A stretch of 64,000 bases of DNA, taken from contig NZ_CP026378.1 of assembly GCF_002953215.1 (NCBI RefSeq), positions 2,028,540 to 2,092,539 of the forward strand. The letters are read 5' to 3'. The notes under the pieces were generated by a model. It made no database searches. It was given only the letters and a program-made list of their open reading frames with translations, and had not been told where the DNA came from. Position 1 is the first letter of the stretch; every line of letters starts with the position of its first letter. The translations under genes and the position numbers were made by a program. Shown here piece by piece: positions 1 through 10,361 of this stretch. Origin of the DNA: Mixta calida (GTDB taxonomy: Bacteria; Pseudomonadota; Gammaproteobacteria; Enterobacterales; Enterobacteriaceae).

Positions 1-1347
<1,347 letters not shown>

Positions 1348-1348
<1 letters not shown>

Positions 1349-2679
1349 TGAAAGCCAAAGAAGTCAACTTTGACGGGCTGGTGGGGCTGACGCACCACTA
1401 CGCCGGACTGTCGTTCGGCAATGAAGCCTCCACGCGTCATCAGCATCAGCTCTCTAATCCCCGCCTGGCGGCGAAGCAGGGCCTGCTGAAAATGAAGGCG
1501 CTGGCGGACGCCGGTTTCGCGCAGGGGGTGATCCCACCGCATGAGCGGCCGAATCTGCCGGTGCTGCGCCAGCTCGGTTTCAGCGGCACGGACGCGCAGG
1601 TACTGGAAAAGGCGGCGCGTCAGGCGCCTCAGCTGCTCTCCGCCGTCAGCTCCGCCTCGGCAATGTGGGTGGCGAACGCCGCTACCGTATCGCCTTCCGC
1701 CGACAGCGCCGACGGCAAAACGCACTTTACCGTCGCCAACCTGAACAACAAATTCCACCGGGCGATCGAAGCGCCGACCACCGGCGCGCTGCTGCGTGCG
1801 ATTTTCCGCGACGATCGCTATTTCGCTCATCATCATGCTCTGCCGCAGGTGGCGCTGTTCGGCGACGAAGGCGCGGCGAACCATAACCGCTTCGGCGGCG
1901 ATTACGGCGAGCCGGGCGTGCAGCTGTTCGTTTATGGCCGTGAAGAGGGGCACAGTGGACTGGTGCCGGCGCGCTATCCCGCACGTCAGACCCGCGAAGC
2001 GAGCGAGGCGGTGGCCCGACTGCATCAGCTCGATCCGGCGCGCACGATCTTTACCCAGCAGAATCCGGCGGTGATCGACCAGGGCGTGTTCCATAATGAC
2101 GTTATCGCCGTCAGCAACCGTCATGTGCTGTTTTGTCATCAGCTGGCGTTTCTGCATCAGGAACGCCTGCTGGCGGAGCTGAGCGAAAAAGTGCCCGGTT
2201 TTACGCCGGTGATCGTCCCCGATGAGCGCGTATCGGTCGCCGACGCGGTTTCTACCTACCTGTTCAACAGTCAGCTGCTGAGCCGCGACAACGGCGATAT
2301 GCTGCTGGTGCTGCCGCAGGAAGCGCGTCAGCATAACGGCGTCTGGCGTTATCTTTCCGAACTGGTAGAGAACGGTGGGCCGATTCGTGAGATGATGGTG
2401 TTCGATTTACGCGAAAGCATGTGCAACGGCGGCGGGCCAGCCTGTCTTCGCCTGCGCGTGGCGCTGAACGCCGTTGAGCAGCAGGCGGTGAACCCGGCAG
2501 TGATGATGAACGATCGTCTGTTCGACACGCTGAACCAGTGGGTCGACCGTTATTATCGCGATCGGCTCTCTCAGGCTGACCTGGCCGACCCGCAACTGCT
2601 GACCGAAGGACGTGAAGCGCTGGACGCGCTGACGCGTTTGCTAGACTTAGGAAGTGTTTATTCATTCCAGCAGGAATAA
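1348..2679 (+). CDS. astB: N-succinylarginine dihydrolase
   Basis: Converts succinylarginine to succinylornithine, CO2 and ammonia, step 2 of arginine succinyltransferase catabolism. The 443-residue product matches the usual length of about 445. It begins [20 protein letters not shown], typical of AstB, and has the late cysteine motif [15 protein letters not shown] that carries the amidinotransferase-fold nucleophile region. It overlaps astD by one base and is followed after 57 bases by astE, so it lies inside the ast operon. No start ambiguity: the overlap fixes the ATG. Confidence 0.97.
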
Positions 2680-2687
2680 AATCGATG

Positions 2688-2713
2688 CGGCGGCGTCTGG
2701 CCCGACGCCGCCG
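2688..2713. repeat. perfect GC-rich hairpin between astB and astE
   Basis: Ten-base arms (2688-2697 and 2704-2713) pair perfectly around a six-base loop. No T-run follows, so it is not an intrinsic terminator. Inside an operon it could stabilise the upstream mRNA, in the way REP-like palindromes do; that role is inference. Confidence 0.5.
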
Positions 2714-2736
2714 GCTTCCGCGTCACAGGAGATGTC

Positions 2737-3744
2737 ATGCAGGATCTGTTACAACAAACGCTCTCCGGCCATGCGCCGGCCGTTACCAGCGGGACGCTGC
2801 CGCATCTGCGCTGGCAGTGGCTGGATGAAGGCATTCTTGAACTGACCCCCCTGACGCCAACGCAGCACGCGGTGGCGATTTCCGCTGGCATTCACGGCAA
2901 TGAAACCGCGCCGGTGGAGATAGTTAATCAGCTTATTACGCAGCTGCTGCAGGGCGAGACGCCGCTGGCGGTGCGGCTGCTGGTGCTGCTGGGCAATCCG
3001 CCTGCGCTGCGCGCCAACAAGCGCTATCTACGCTGCGATCTGAACCGGCTGTTCGGCGGCCGCTGGCAGCAGTTTGAAGAGTGTCCCGAAGCGCAGCGCG
3101 CCTGGCGTCTGGAGCAGGCGCTGGAAACCTTCTGGCAGGCGGGCGCGCATCAGGAAGTGCGCTGGCATCTCGATCTGCATACCGCGATTCGCGGCTCTTA
3201 CCATACGCGCTTCGGCGTAATGCCCCACAGCCAGCGCCCGTGGCCCGACGATTTTATGCACTGGCTGGCGGCGGCAGGCATGGAGGCGCTGGTGTTTCAT
3301 CGCGCGCCGGGCGGCACCTTTACCCATTACAGCTGTGAACATTTTCAGGCCGCCAGCTCTACGCTGGAGCTGGGCAAAGCGCTTCCCTTCGGGCAGAACG
3401 ATCTGACCCAGTTCGCGGCGGCGCAGCAGGCGCTGGCCGCGCTGCTGTTCGGCGACGCGCTGCCGGATGGCGCCGCGCCGCCGCGCCGCTATCGCGTATC
3501 GCAGCAGATTACGCGCAACAGCGAACGTTTCGCTCTCCATATGGGACCGGAAACGCTGAACTTTACCGCCTTTCCGCAGGGAACCCTGCTGGCGGAGGAT
3601 GGCGAAACGCGCTATTTCGTGCAGCAGGCGCGGGAATATGTGCTGTTTCCCAATCCCAACGTGGCGACAGGGCTGCGCGCCGGACTGATGCTGGTGGAAG
3701 ATAACGCCCACAACGCCTTGCTTAGCGGCGAAAGCCTGAAATAA
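2737..3744 (+). CDS. astE: succinylglutamate desuccinylase
   Basis: Final enzyme of the ast pathway: hydrolyses N-succinylglutamate to glutamate and succinate. A zinc carboxypeptidase-like (M14 family) enzyme of 335 residues, slightly longer than the E. coli protein. Zinc ligands are recognisable in GIHGNETAP (His and Glu) and [11 protein letters not shown] (His); the catalytic Glu is in STLELGKA. The ATG follows an AGGAGAT ribosome site. It is the last gene of the operon. The region after it holds small hairpins (for example 3778-3795) but no convincing T-tailed terminator. Confidence 0.96.
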   Translation: MQDLLQQTLSGHAPAVTSGTLPHLRWQWLDEGILELTPLTPTQHAVAISAGIHGNETAPVEIVNQLITQLLQGETPLAVRLLVLLGNPPALRANKRYLRCDLNRLFGGRWQQFEECPEAQRAWRLEQALETFWQAGAHQEVRWHLDLHTAIRGSYHTRFGVMPHSQRPWPDDFMHWLAAAGMEALVFHRAPGGTFTHYSCEHFQAASSTLELGKALPFGQNDLTQFAAAQQALAALLFGDALPDGAAPPRRYRVSQQITRNSERFALHMGPETLNFTAFPQGTLLAEDGETRYFVQQAREYVLFPNPNVATGLRAGLMLVEDNAHNALLSGESLK

Positions 3745-4084
3745 CCACGCCGCCGGACAGGGCGACGCTGTCAGCCGGGCGGCAGGCTCGCCGCCGAAAA
3801 ACGGGCGCTGCCTTTCTACTCAGCGCGCGTTAACTTTTTCTTTCCTCAATTCTGTCCCAGGGGTTACACTTCTCCACAATTCCCGCCAAATTCCGCACAG
3901 TGTCATATTTTTTTGCAATTCCTCACCTTAATCTTCTTATTCTCTCCAGGATTGCTGCATTTTTATCTTCTATGCTTTCAGGGCTTTACTCATGAACTGA
4001 GTACTTGACGTTAGGTGTCGTAAACTCATTTCCGTAGCAGCGACACAGCCTGTCGTCATAAAACTGATAAGTAAGGATATTATT
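3745..4084 (+). other. astE-spy intergenic region, spy promoter region
   Basis: 340 bases without a gene. The first 60 are GC-rich with short inverted repeats just after astE. The rest is AT-rich and should hold the spy promoter. A TTGACG hexamer at about 4005 is a possible -35 but no good -10 sits at the right spacing. A BaeR-like site is listed separately. Confidence 0.5.
3943..3956 (+). promoter_or_regulatory. candidate BaeR-type operator for spy
   Basis: TCTCCAGGATTGCT agrees with the core of the BaeR recognition sequence (TCTCCATNATTGGC) at most positions and lies about 130 bases before spy, a known BaeR/CpxR target in E. coli. Identified by eye only. Confidence 0.35.
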
Positions 4085-4576
4085 ATGCGTAAACTGACAT
4101 CTCTTTTTGTAGCGACTTCCCTGGCTTTCGGCGCAGCAAGCATTGTTCATGCAGCGGATACGCTGACGCCGGCGCCGGCAGGCAGCGAAAAACCGATGCA
4201 TCATAAAGGCCCAATGCAGCATGGTCCGATGGGGCTGTTTAAGAATCTCAATCTGACCGATGCGCAGAAGCAGCAGATGCGCGATATCATGAAAGCGTCG
4301 CACAAAGAGATTAAGCGTCCTTCTCTGGAGGAGCGCCGCGCTAATCACCAGATTATCGCCGCCGACAGCTTTGACCGCACCAAAGCGGAAGCGCAGGCTG
4401 AGAAGATGACCGCCAATGCGAAAGAAAACGCCGTGGCGATGATGGAGGTGCAGAACAAGATGTATAATGTGCTGACGCCGGAGCAGAAAAAACAGTACAA
4501 CGCTAATTTTGAGAAACGTCTGACTGCAAAAGAGAACCATGACGGTAAGATGACGCCTCCGCCAGCAGATGAATAA
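4085..4576 (+). CDS. spy: periplasmic ATP-independent chaperone Spy
   Basis: Cradle-shaped periplasmic chaperone that protects unfolded proteins during envelope stress. The product has 163 residues with a signal peptide ending near SIVHA, giving a mature start ADTLTP. Two LTxxQ-type motifs of the family are visible (NLTDAQKQQMRDIM and VLTPEQKKQYN). The tail is rich in Lys, Asp and Pro. It follows astE exactly as in E. coli and ends at a strong bidirectional terminator. Expected control is by Bae and Cpx two-component systems. Confidence 0.95.
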   Translation: MRKLTSLFVATSLAFGAASIVHAADTLTPAPAGSEKPMHHKGPMQHGPMGLFKNLNLTDAQKQQMRDIMKASHKEIKRPSLEERRANHQIIAADSFDRTKAEAQAEKMTANAKENAVAMMEVQNKMYNVLTPEQKKQYNANFEKRLTAKENHDGKMTPPPADE

Positions 4577-4600
4577 TCGCCGCGCGGCATAGATATTGAG

Positions 4601-4653
4601 ACCGCCGACGTTGCCCACAACCATTTGGCCGTGGGCAGCGTCGGCGGTTTTGT
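4601..4653. terminator. bidirectional terminator between spy and the Tat SDR gene
   Basis: Eighteen-base arms (4601-4618, 4631-4648) pair with a single G-T wobble around a 12-base loop, followed by TTTGTT. It sits between convergent genes. Confidence 0.85.
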
Positions 4654-4657
4654 TATA

Positions 4658-5683
4658 TCAGAAGGTACCGGTGCCGCCGTCGGAGCACCAGACCTGGCCG
4701 GAAGTGAAGCTGGTTTCCGCCGAAGCCAGCGTGACGTAGAGCGGGGCGATCTCCGCCGGCTGACCCGGACGGCCAAACGGCGCTTCTTCGCCAAACTTCA
4801 TCACTTTTTCCATCGGCTGACCGCCGCTGGACTGCAACGGCGTCCAGTAAGGCCCCGGCGCGACCGCATTCACCCGAATCCCTTTTTCCGCCACCTGTTT
4901 CGCCAGCCCTTTGGTAAAGGCGACGATCGCCGCTTTGGTCTGCGCATAGTCAAGCAGAATCGCGCTCGGTTTGCCCGCCTGTACCGACGAGGTGTTGACA
5001 ATGGCCGCGCCCGGTTTCAGATGGGCCATCGCCGCCCTGGTGATCCAAAACATGGCGTAGACGTTGGTTTTAAAAGTCTTGTCGAATGACTCGGTGGTGA
5101 GATCGGTGATCGATTCCACATACTGCTGGCGACCGGCGTTGTTGACCAGAATATCCAGCCCGCCCAGCTGCGCGGCGGCGTCGTTGACCAGTTTCTCGCA
5201 GAAGGCTTCGTCGGTAATATCGCCCGGAATCGCTACCGCCTTACGGCCCGCCGCTTTGATCAGCGCGATCACCTCTTTGGCATCCGATTCCTCTTCCGGC
5301 AGGTAGTTGATCGCCACGTCGGCGCCTTCACGCGCGTAGGCGATGGCAACGGCGCGGCCGATGCCGGAGTCGCCGCCGGTGATGAGCGCCTTGCGTCCGT
5401 TAAGTCGGCCGCTGCCGCGATAGCTCTCTTCGCCATGATCAGGACGCGGCACCATTTTGCTGGCCAGTCCCGGCGGGTCCTGCGGCTGACGTTCGAAAGG
5501 GGGTTTTGGGTAGAGCTCGCGCGGGTCTTTGCCGGTTTGAGGCGGGGCGCTGCTTTGCGACGCACCGCCGTTTTCTGCGGCGCTGGCGCTGCCCGACATC
5601 GCCATGCCGGTAACCGCCATGCTGCCCATCAGTCCGCCAACCACCTGGCGACGAGAAAATCCACTGTGATCGTGTTGAGACAT
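4658..5683 (-). CDS. short-chain dehydrogenase/reductase with Tat signal
   Basis: An NAD(P)-dependent oxidoreductase of the YghA-like SDR group, 341 residues. The N-terminus carries a twin-arginine signal (SRRQVVGG, then a hydrophobic stretch ending near SGSASAA), followed by a Pro-rich linker typical of YghA relatives. The Rossmann motif TGGDSGIGRA lies near residue 100, NNAGRQ follows, and the active-site YAQTKAA is present. A clear ribosome site (AAGGAGAA) precedes the ATG. Substrate is unknown; relatives act on aldehydes or sugars. The gene occupies the place where E. coli has ves. Export by Tat implies folding with cofactor before transport; this is inferred from the motif. Confidence 0.85.
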   Translation of the reverse strand: MSQHDHSGFSRRQVVGGLMGSMAVTGMAMSGSASAAENGGASQSSAPPQTGKDPRELYPKPPFERQPQDPPGLASKMVPRPDHGEESYRGSGRLNGRKALITGGDSGIGRAVAIAYAREGADVAINYLPEEESDAKEVIALIKAAGRKAVAIPGDITDEAFCEKLVNDAAAQLGGLDILVNNAGRQQYVESITDLTTESFDKTFKTNVYAMFWITRAAMAHLKPGAAIVNTSSVQAGKPSAILLDYAQTKAAIVAFTKGLAKQVAEKGIRVNAVAPGPYWTPLQSSGGQPMEKVMKFGEEAPFGRPGQPAEIAPLYVTLASAETSFTSGQVWCSDGGTGTF

Positions 5684-5785
5684 GCGTTCTCCTTTTCATC
5701 AGTAAAAGTGCCCAACAAACGGCGACACAACTGATTAAAAGGTAGACGCGGATCACCTATGGCGCGAAGCGAAGCGGCAGGGCGC

Positions 5786-6649
5786 TTACAGCGGAATCAC
5801 GGGATATTTGCCGCTCAGCAGCGGACGGCAGAGATATTTGTAGCCGTCGTTATCAAACCCTTTCGGCGGGCTGGTCAGGTTTTTCGCCTCGTCGAGATGA
5901 CTGACGGAGCCGAGATAAAACCAGTTATGAATAATATGCATCTGCGTCTCTTTCGGACCTTCCTCTACCAGCGCCACGGCGCCAGGCCACGGCCAGCAGA
6001 CGACGCGCACTTTCTCCAGCGCCTCCAGCAGACGGCCATGATGGTCGCCGATCGGCTCTTTGCCGCAGCAGGCGCCGGCGCAGCGGCCCAGGCTGGCGCG
6101 GAAGCAGGCGCGGTTTTTACTGTGGCTCTCCAGCCCCAGCAGGCTGTAGCAGAGCTGACGTTCGTCAGCGATCTTCTTCAGCGTCTCCAGCGCGGCGCGG
6201 CGACTGGAATAAAGCCCGAACAGATCCGGCGAAGCGGAGAAATCGAGATCGCGCGCGTAGACCACATCCGGTCGTCCCACGCCGTCCCACTGTAAGGAGC
6301 AGAGCTGCCGGTTACGTCGCAGACGCTTGTTAAACAGCGGCTGCTGGTTTTTGATCATCTGCGCTTCCAGCAGCAGGGCGCCCAGCTCGCCAGCGGTGGT
6401 GATCCAGCTGATGCGGCGCGTCAGGCGCAGCATTTTCGCTTCATCCGGCGTGCGGAAGTGGGACATAACGCGCGTGCGCAGGCTGATGCTTTTGCCGATA
6501 TAGAGCGGCATCACGTCGCTGTCGCCGTGAAAAATATAGACGCCGGGCAGATTGGGAATATCGGCCAGGAAAGAACGCAGATGTTCGGGATATTCATAAA
6601 TAGCCGCTGGTTCAAATTCCAGGCGGTGACTGGCAGCACGTCTTACCAC
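5786..6649 (-). CDS. cho: excinuclease Cho, UvrC-like nucleotide excision repair nuclease
   Basis: Makes the 3' incision at damage sites during UvrABC repair, as an alternative to UvrC. The product has 287 residues with an N-terminal GIY-YIG nuclease domain: GVYIFHGDSDVMPLYIGK starts near residue 35 and RTRVMSHF follows. A Cys cluster typical of the family (CFRASLGRCAGACCG) is near residue 185. Translation starts at GTG behind a CGGAG site. A LexA box overlaps the promoter region 17 bases upstream, so SOS induction is expected as for E. coli cho. Confidence 0.93.
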   Translation of the reverse strand: MVRRAASHRLEFEPAAIYEYPEHLRSFLADIPNLPGVYIFHGDSDVMPLYIGKSISLRTRVMSHFRTPDEAKMLRLTRRISWITTAGELGALLLEAQMIKNQQPLFNKRLRRNRQLCSLQWDGVGRPDVVYARDLDFSASPDLFGLYSSRRAALETLKKIADERQLCYSLLGLESHSKNRACFRASLGRCAGACCGKEPIGDHHGRLLEALEKVRVVCWPWPGAVALVEEGPKETQMHIIHNWFYLGSVSHLDEAKNLTSPPKGFDNDGYKYLCRPLLSGKYPVIPL

Positions 6650-6665
6650 AGGTGACTCCGTTTTA

Positions 6666-6681
6666 CTGGTTGCATATCCAG
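6666..6681 (-). promoter_or_regulatory. LexA box of cho
   Basis: CTGGATATGCAACCAG read on the minus strand has the required CTG-N10-CAG form. It lies just upstream of the cho GTG start and next to a TATAAT-like GATAAA. Confidence 0.8.
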
Positions 6682-6945
6682 TTTATCAGCCGGAATGGAA
6701 ATTGAACAGTGCGAAAAATCGGCGCTGAGGCGCAGTGAAAACCGCTGGAGCGGCGGGCTGACGCGATAAGTTCACAGTGCGCCCCGTTAAGCGGCGGCGT
6801 AATTCATTCCCTTGGGACATCAGAAAAAAATGATGCCCGCAGGCGGAAGACGGGTCTGCGCAGACAAGCAACAGGGCGGGAAAAGAGAGGAGCGCAACAG
6901 AATTCTGCGTAACGTTAAAGCGGAAATAAACGGGGCGGACGGGCG
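6682..6945. other. cho-nadE spacer without recognised gene
   Basis: No frame with a credible start, ribosome site or familiar protein sequence on either strand, and no obvious RNA gene. Confidence 0.5.
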
Positions 6946-6972
6946 ATAAAAGAGCGGACCGACGGTCCGCTC
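6946..6972 (-). terminator. intrinsic terminator of nadE
   Basis: Arms GAGCGGACC and GGTCCGCTC pair perfectly around three bases and are followed by TTTT on the minus strand. Confidence 0.85.
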
Positions 6973-6981
6973 GCGCAAAAT

Positions 6982-7809
6982 TTATTTCTTCCAGTAGTCG
7001 TCAAATACGGTCACCGGCAGGCGGCGCTTATGCTCGGTTTTCTGATACCAGCCTTCAATGGTTTTAGCGGCGGACTCCTCGATCTGCTGCCCTTCCAGAT
7101 AGGCGTCGATCTGACCGTAGCTGACGCCCAGCGCCACTTCATCCAGCAGGCCCGGACGATCGTCTTCCAGATCGGCGGTTGGGTGTTTCAGCCAGAGATG
7201 CTGCGGGCAGCCCAGCTCTTTCAGCAACATTTTGCCCTGGCCTTTATTCAGGCGATGAATCGGGTTGATGTCGCTGCCGCCGTCGCCGTACTTGGTAAAG
7301 AAGCCGGTCACCGCTTCCGCGGCGTGATCGGTGCCAACCACCAGCCCTTTGGTCATCCCGGCGATGCTGTACTGCGCCTTCATACGCTCGCGCGCTTTCT
7401 CATTGCCGCGCACAAAATCGGAGAGTTCAATGCCTGCCGCTTTCAGCGCGCGCTCGCTCGCCTGCACCGCCTCTTTGATATTCACCACCAGCACGCGATC
7501 GGGCTGAATGAAATCGAGCGCGTCCTGACAATCTTTCTCGTCGGCCTGCACGCCGTAGGGCAGACGCACCGCGATAAACTGATATTCCTGGTCGCCGGTC
7601 TCTTCACGCAGTTCGCTCATCGCCAGCTGGCTCAGCTTGCCGCACAGGGTGGAATCCTGACCGCCGCTGATGCCCAGCACCAGCGTTTTAATAAAAGGGT
7701 GGGCTTTCAGATAGGATTTCAGAAACTCAACGCTGGTACGGATCTCTTGTTTGGCATCGATGGTGGGTTTGACGCCCAGCGCCTCAATGATTTCCTGCTG
7801 CAGTGACAT
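6982..7809 (-). CDS. nadE: NH3-dependent NAD synthetase
   Basis: Amidates nicotinic acid adenine dinucleotide to NAD+ using ammonia and ATP, the last step of NAD synthesis. The product has 275 residues, the same as E. coli NadE. The PP-loop motif GISGGQDST is near residue 45 and the conserved [15 protein letters not shown] stretch is near 162. It has no glutaminase domain, so it is the ammonia-dependent form. AGGAGAGG precedes the ATG. It is a stand-alone gene ending at its own terminator. Confidence 0.97.
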   Translation of the reverse strand: MSLQQEIIEALGVKPTIDAKQEIRTSVEFLKSYLKAHPFIKTLVLGISGGQDSTLCGKLSQLAMSELREETGDQEYQFIAVRLPYGVQADEKDCQDALDFIQPDRVLVVNIKEAVQASERALKAAGIELSDFVRGNEKARERMKAQYSIAGMTKGLVVGTDHAAEAVTGFFTKYGDGGSDINPIHRLNKGQGKMLLKELGCPQHLWLKHPTADLEDDRPGLLDEVALGVSYGQIDAYLEGQQIEESAAKTIEGWYQKTEHKRRLPVTVFDDYWKK

Positions 7810-7901
7810 AAACCTCTCCTTGAATCAGTAGCCTGTTGGCTCGTTGCGAATGCATATTCTGTTAAAACTAACGCGCATCCGGCAAAACGACAAGCCGGTT
7901 T

Positions 7902-7923
7902 GCGCCTGAGCCGGCTCAGGCGC
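7902..7923 (-). terminator. 22-base perfect palindrome after the MFS gene
   Basis: GCGCCTGAGCCGGCTCAGGCGC is a complete palindrome eight bases past the exporter stop. The following minus-strand bases (AAACCGG) lack a T-run, so termination here would be weak or Rho-assisted. Confidence 0.4.
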
Positions 7924-7930
7924 GGCGATT

Positions 7931-9121
7931 TCAGACAGTCTGCGGTTTTTTCGCCAGCAGCAGAAACATCGTGATGGCCAGCAGGTAGCAGCCGAAGATG
8001 GTCAGCGTCATGGTCAGCACCGAGGTGCCGCCAATGCCGGTGACCGGCACGCTGATGGCGCCCAGCGTGAACATGGTAACGCCAATCACCGCCGACGCGC
8101 TGCCGGCGCGTTGGCCCTGGCTCTGCATCGCCAGCGACGCTGCGGTCACCGAAATTACGCCGTTGCTGGCGACGCTGAAGAACAGCGCCGTCAGCACCAG
8201 CGGCAGGGCGGCGCCGGACAGACCGGCCAGCACCAGCGTGCCGGAAGCGATAAACGCCAGCGTCAGGCCGCCCTTCAGCACGCGATATTCGCCCCACAGC
8301 GGGCAGAGGCGCGCGCTGGTCTGCGAAGCGATCACCAGCCCCAGCCCGTTAAGGGCGAAGCAGAAGCTGAACGCCTGCGGCGACAGGCCGTAGATCTGCT
8401 GCAGCACGAACGGCGAGGCGCCGATATAGGCGAACATGCCGGACATCATAAAGCCCTGCGTCAGACAGAAGCCCATAAACGGACGATGGGTGACGACCTT
8501 GCCCAGCGCCGCCCAGGCGGAAAGCAGCGATCCCTGGCTGCGACGTTCCTCCGGTAGCGTTTCATGCAGCTTCAGGCGCGCCAGCGCCAGCAACAGCAGG
8601 GCGATCAGCGCCAGCGCCATAAACAGGCCGCGCCAGTCGAGAAACGTCATCAGCGCGCCGCCCATTACCGGCGCGGCGATCGGCGCCAGGCCGTTAACCA
8701 GCATCAGCATGGCGAAAAAGCGGGTTAAGTCATGGCCGCTGTACATATCGCGGGCAATGGCGCGCGACAATACCGCGCCGCCCGCGCCCGCCAGGCCTTC
8801 AAACAGCCGCGCCAGCAGCAGTTGGTTGATATTCTGCGCCAGGGCGCAGCCGACCGAGGCGATAAACAGCAGGATCAGCGAAAGCGTCAGCGGGCGCAGA
8901 CGGCCGGTTTTATCGCTGAGCGGCCCAAAAATCAGCTGACCCGCGCCCAGCCCCAGCAGGCCGGCTGTCAGGCTGAGCTGGGCGGTCGCCGTCGGCGTTT
9001 GCAGGTCGGCGGCCAGCGCCGGCAGCGCCGGCAGGTAAAGATCGATGCAGAGCGGCCCCAGCGCCGCCAGTAAACCCAGGCTGATGGCATAACCAATACG
9101 GTTAGGATGAATAGAGGTCAT
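7931..9121 (-). CDS. Bcr/CflA-type multidrug efflux MFS transporter
   Basis: Inner-membrane drug:proton antiporter of the 12-helix major facilitator superfamily. The 396-residue product opens with a helix containing ALGPLCIDLYLPALP, the hallmark of the Bcr/CflA (DHA1) group, and has motif A (FGPLSDKTGRLRPL) after helix 2 and the antiporter motif C region around GLAPIAAPVMGG. Exported compound cannot be told from sequence. It stands alone between nadE and osmE, with no neighbouring regulator. E. coli YdhC is a related protein, but orthology is not certain. Confidence 0.88.
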   Translation of the reverse strand: MTSIHPNRIGYAISLGLLAALGPLCIDLYLPALPALAADLQTPTATAQLSLTAGLLGLGAGQLIFGPLSDKTGRLRPLTLSLILLFIASVGCALAQNINQLLLARLFEGLAGAGGAVLSRAIARDMYSGHDLTRFFAMLMLVNGLAPIAAPVMGGALMTFLDWRGLFMALALIALLLLALARLKLHETLPEERRSQGSLLSAWAALGKVVTHRPFMGFCLTQGFMMSGMFAYIGASPFVLQQIYGLSPQAFSFCFALNGLGLVIASQTSARLCPLWGEYRVLKGGLTLAFIASGTLVLAGLSGAALPLVLTALFFSVASNGVISVTAASLAMQSQGQRAGSASAVIGVTMFTLGAISVPVTGIGGTSVLTMTLTIFGCYLLAITMFLLLAKKPQTV

Positions 9122-9397
9122 GGTGTTGTTTGTCTCCCTGTCAGGAATGGTGAGGCTCTGTTGCGCGCGGATTTCTTAAGATCCGCGTCAGGCTGTGATG
9201 TCGGGCGGCCGAATTATACGAAGAAGCGCCGCCTCGCCCTACGGTTTTCCGCCGCGACAATCGCTGCGGGCAATCACCGCTGCGGCGGAAGCGCGCGTAA
9301 AAGACCGAATAAAGAAAAATGCACGCCATAAATTTGATAAATCAGCAATTATGTTCCACGCTTATGCCTACATGGACAATAAATGAGGAACAACAAG

Positions 9398-9733
9398 ATG
9401 AAAAAATTCACAGGATTAGTTGGTGCTGCTGTGGCTCTGGCCGTGTTATCTGGCTGTAGCGCTTACGATCGTGCTGAAAGCTATGTGACTCAGCCGGTTG
9501 TTAAGGATGTGAAAAAAGGTATGACCCGCGAGCAGGTACGTCAGATCGCGGGCCCGGCGTCGACGGAAATCACCATGGTGCACGCGCGCGGCACCTGTCA
9601 GACCTATGTGCTGGGTGAGCGTGACGGCAAACCGCAGACCTATTTCGTCAGCTACAGCGATACCGGTCGTGTAATGAACTACGGCTTCCAGAGCTGTAAA
9701 GAGTACGACACCGATCCGCAGGCCAACCAGTAA
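9398..9733 (+). CDS. osmE: osmotically inducible lipoprotein OsmE
   Basis: Small lipoprotein of the SmpA/OmlA-like fold, 111 residues. The lipobox LSGC gives a mature N-terminal Cys at residue 20. Strong family signatures are [22 protein letters not shown] and the C-terminal EYDTDPQA. An in-frame ATG 15 bases upstream exists, but the second one (9398) has a correctly spaced TGAGGA and gives the usual family length, so it is preferred. Gene order nadE-osmE matches E. coli apart from the inserted exporter. Function is unknown beyond osmotic and stationary-phase induction. Confidence 0.93.
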   Translation: MKKFTGLVGAAVALAVLSGCSAYDRAESYVTQPVVKDVKKGMTREQVRQIAGPASTEITMVHARGTCQTYVLGERDGKPQTYFVSYSDTGRVMNYGFQSCKEYDTDPQANQ

Positions 9734-9752
9734 GGCCGGATAGCACATTAAT

Positions 9753-9786
9753 GGGGGCGGTCTGCAAAGGCCGCCCCCGTTGTTTT
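9753..9786 (+). terminator. intrinsic terminator of osmE
   Basis: GGGGGCGG pairs with CCGCCCCC around ten bases, followed by GTTGTTTT. Confidence 0.75.
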
Positions 9787-9799
9787 ACGCCTCGTCCGT

Positions 9800-10198
9800 T
9801 TACAGTCCCGGCGGTCGCGGCACCTCAAGATATTCTCCATCGATATTGCGTTCATAGTAGTGCCCATCCTGCACATAGTAACGACGCCCGTTGTAATCCA
9901 GCGCGCGCATCGCATCGCCCATCGTCATCCGCTCCGTTGGCGGCTGCACCATGACATAAGTCTCGCCCTGACGCTGATAGACATTGCCGTTCAGCAGATA
10001 GTAAGTCAGCCCGCCAATCAATACCGCCGTTGCCGCCTCAGGCAGAAAGCGGAAGGGCGCAGGACGTCCCCAGCCGTGTCCGCCCCATTCGCCGCCGTGA
10101 CGCCAGCCGGGGCCAGGAGCGGGACCATAAGGGTGCGCGACGGCCACGGCGGGCGCCGTCAGGGTCAGAGCCAGTAGCGATGCGATAACCTTTTTCAT
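9800..10198 (-). CDS. secreted DUF6515-like protein
   Basis: 132-residue exported protein of unknown function. A signal peptide ends near AVAVA, followed by a Gly/His/Pro/Trp-rich low-complexity stretch and a short hydrophobic segment (TAVLIGGLTYYLL). The C-terminal part has two tyrosine-rich repeats (GNVYQRQGETYVMV and RRYYVQDGHYYER) like those in DUF6515 proteins. AGGAGAATC precedes the ATG. It is transcribed alone on the minus strand. The domain name is assigned from recall of the repeat pattern. Confidence 0.7.
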   Translation of the reverse strand: MKKVIASLLALTLTAPAVAVAHPYGPAPGPGWRHGGEWGGHGWGRPAPFRFLPEAATAVLIGGLTYYLLNGNVYQRQGETYVMVQPPTERMTMGDAMRALDYNGRRYYVQDGHYYERNIDGEYLEVPRPPGL

Positions 10199-10325
10199 GG
10201 TGATTCTCCTGCATTAACTGCTGGCAGGATTGACGCGGTAGCGGAAAAAAACAAGCGTAATCAGGCCGTTTTTGCGGCTGCTTACCACGCTTAACGCTTC
10301 CTTAACGCTTGGGGGAAATTGTGAA

Positions 10326-10353
10326 GAGAAAAGGCGGGCCGGGCGGCCCGCCT
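10326..10353 (-). terminator. intrinsic terminator of katE
   Basis: AGGCGGGCC and GGCCCGCCT pair perfectly around GCCC and are followed by TTTTCT on the minus strand, nine bases past the katE stop. Confidence 0.88.
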
Positions 10354-10361
10354 GAGCATCA

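Noticed and set aside
2688-2713. Hairpin between astB and astE as a terminator
   Set aside because: No T-run follows and the operon continues into astE; kept only as a repeat feature.
4625-5089. Open frame starting in the spy terminator, antisense to the SDR gene
   Set aside because: It begins in the terminator hairpin and runs against a well-supported SDR gene.
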